Shown one piece after another: positions 63,618-64,000 of a stretch of DNA of 64,000 nt. The stretch is from Emiliania huxleyi CCMP1516 (Eukaryota; Haptophyta; Isochrysidales; Noelaerhabdaceae). The stretch is from positions 212,550 through 276,549 of the forward strand of contig NW_005200880.1 in the NCBI RefSeq assembly GCF_000372725.1. The letters run 5' to 3'. The translations under genes were made by a program, and so were the position numbers. Under the pieces are notes generated by a model. It did not search any database and was not told the origin of the DNA. It was given only the letters and a program-made list of their open reading frames with translations. The first letter of the stretch is position 1, and each line of letters begins with the position of its first letter.

Positions 63618-64000
63618 ATGAGCGAGGATACCGACGACGCCGCCCGCGTCCTGGCCGAGAAGGTGGCGGCGGAGAGCGCTACCTTCGCGCGCTCGTCGCG
63701 GGCGTTTGCCGCGCGGCCAGCTACAGAGGATGAGGCCGCCGAGGACGAGGCAGCTGAACAGGCGGTGGCAGAGGCGGCGGCTTCCAGCAGGACGTCCGAC
63801 GCGTCCGAGGTGGCGGCGGAGGAGCTCGCGCTCCTTCGTCTCAAGGATCTGCTCGTGCTGCCCAAGGCCTCGTCCGACGACGGCCTGCCATGGCGCGAAG
63901 GCGGCTGCTGGCCGCTCGATGAGGCGCAGCGACAACTGCTGGCATTCGAGGCGCTGCTCCTGCTGCTTCCCACGACCGACCCGGAGCCCGACTTGGCGCC
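63618..64000 (+). CDS. MUN-domain protein, second copy, first exon (runs off right edge)
   Basis: [20 protein letters not shown] onward, the same as the start of the 40419-34267 gene, up to the window end at codon 127. The 200 bp upstream differ from the left copy by several small indels, more than anywhere else in the arms. Whether the rest of the gene is present in the second copy cannot be seen. Confidence 0.75.
   Translation, partial: MSEDTDDAARVLAEKVAAESATFARSSRAFAARPATEDEAAEDEAAEQAVAEAAASSRTSDASEVAAEELALLRLKDLLVLPKASSDDGLPWREGGCWPLDEAQRQLLAFEALLLLLPTTDPEPDLA

Larger units (their letters stand above)
57339..64000 (-). repeat. Right arm of large inverted repeat (continues past window)
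   Basis: Reverse complement of 40037-46709. It carries the same genes in mirror order: AAA ATPase, alpha/beta hydrolase, Frag1/DRAM-like protein, and the first exon of the MUN gene up to the window edge. Confidence 0.96.

Noticed and set aside
40037..64000. Reading the inverted repeat as organelle rRNA-type inverted repeats
   Set aside because: The arms carry intron-containing nuclear genes and no rRNA; codon use and introns are nuclear.

Overview
The window is nuclear DNA of a eukaryotic alga. The DNA is GC-rich, and coding and low-complexity tracts are dominated by Ala/Pro/Arg-rich codons. Spliceosomal introns are short (mostly 62-77 nt) and many start with GC instead of GT. The genes include a light-harvesting chlorophyll-binding antenna protein, secreted proteins with long Ser-Pro-rich linkers, an OPR/RAP organelle RNA-binding protein and a plant-type MUN-domain protein. 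This fits an alga with a red-lineage secondary plastid, most likely a haptophyte; a dinoflagellate-like lineage is the alternative. The taxon is an inference, not something the sequence proves. A 100-base run of N (10088-10187) marks an assembly gap.

Layout. 1-10 kb: edge of an RCC1-repeat gene, a broken BTB-domain remnant, a single-pass membrane protein that combines an extracellular CUB-like domain with a cytoplasmic ADP-ribosyltransferase, a 237-bp CA tract, and a 6-kb gene for an ankyrin-repeat/protein kinase/RING protein whose 5' edge carries a 95-bp snap-back palindrome. 10-26 kb: the gap, a class II glutamine amidotransferase gene, a hypothetical gene, an F-box/RCC1 gene, a secreted Cys-rich/Pro-rich matrix-type protein, a degraded RNase H retroelement fragment and an FAD amine oxidase. 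26-34 kb: a PDZ/C2H2 gene and an FG-rich gene, a 2-kb foldback (510-bp arms), then the OPR/RAP gene and a glycosyltransferase fragment. 34-40 kb: a ten-intron MUN/DUF810 (PATROL1-like) gene.

40-64 kb is one large inverted repeat. Arm 40037-46709 pairs with 57339-64000 and the repeat runs on past the right edge. Each arm carries, in mirror order, the 5' part of the MUN gene, a Frag1/DRAM-like membrane protein, an alpha/beta hydrolase and an AAA ATPase. The 10.6-kb spacer holds a sulfotransferase whose coding sequence crosses the left junction, the antenna protein, a membrane acyltransferase, a CRAL-TRIO (Sec14-like) protein and a secreted Cys-rich protein.

The most striking observation concerns intron origin. 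In the MUN and AAA genes the start of almost every intron duplicates the start of the following exon, over 8 to 34 nt, usually as AG|GC...AG|GC. At least three of these introns carry a related insert of about 40 nt with terminal palindromic character (core GAGGTGTGA-GAGACGC), in both orientations. The exon model built on these sites keeps every phase intact. It looks like recent intron gain by insertion or repair with target duplication, using GC donors.
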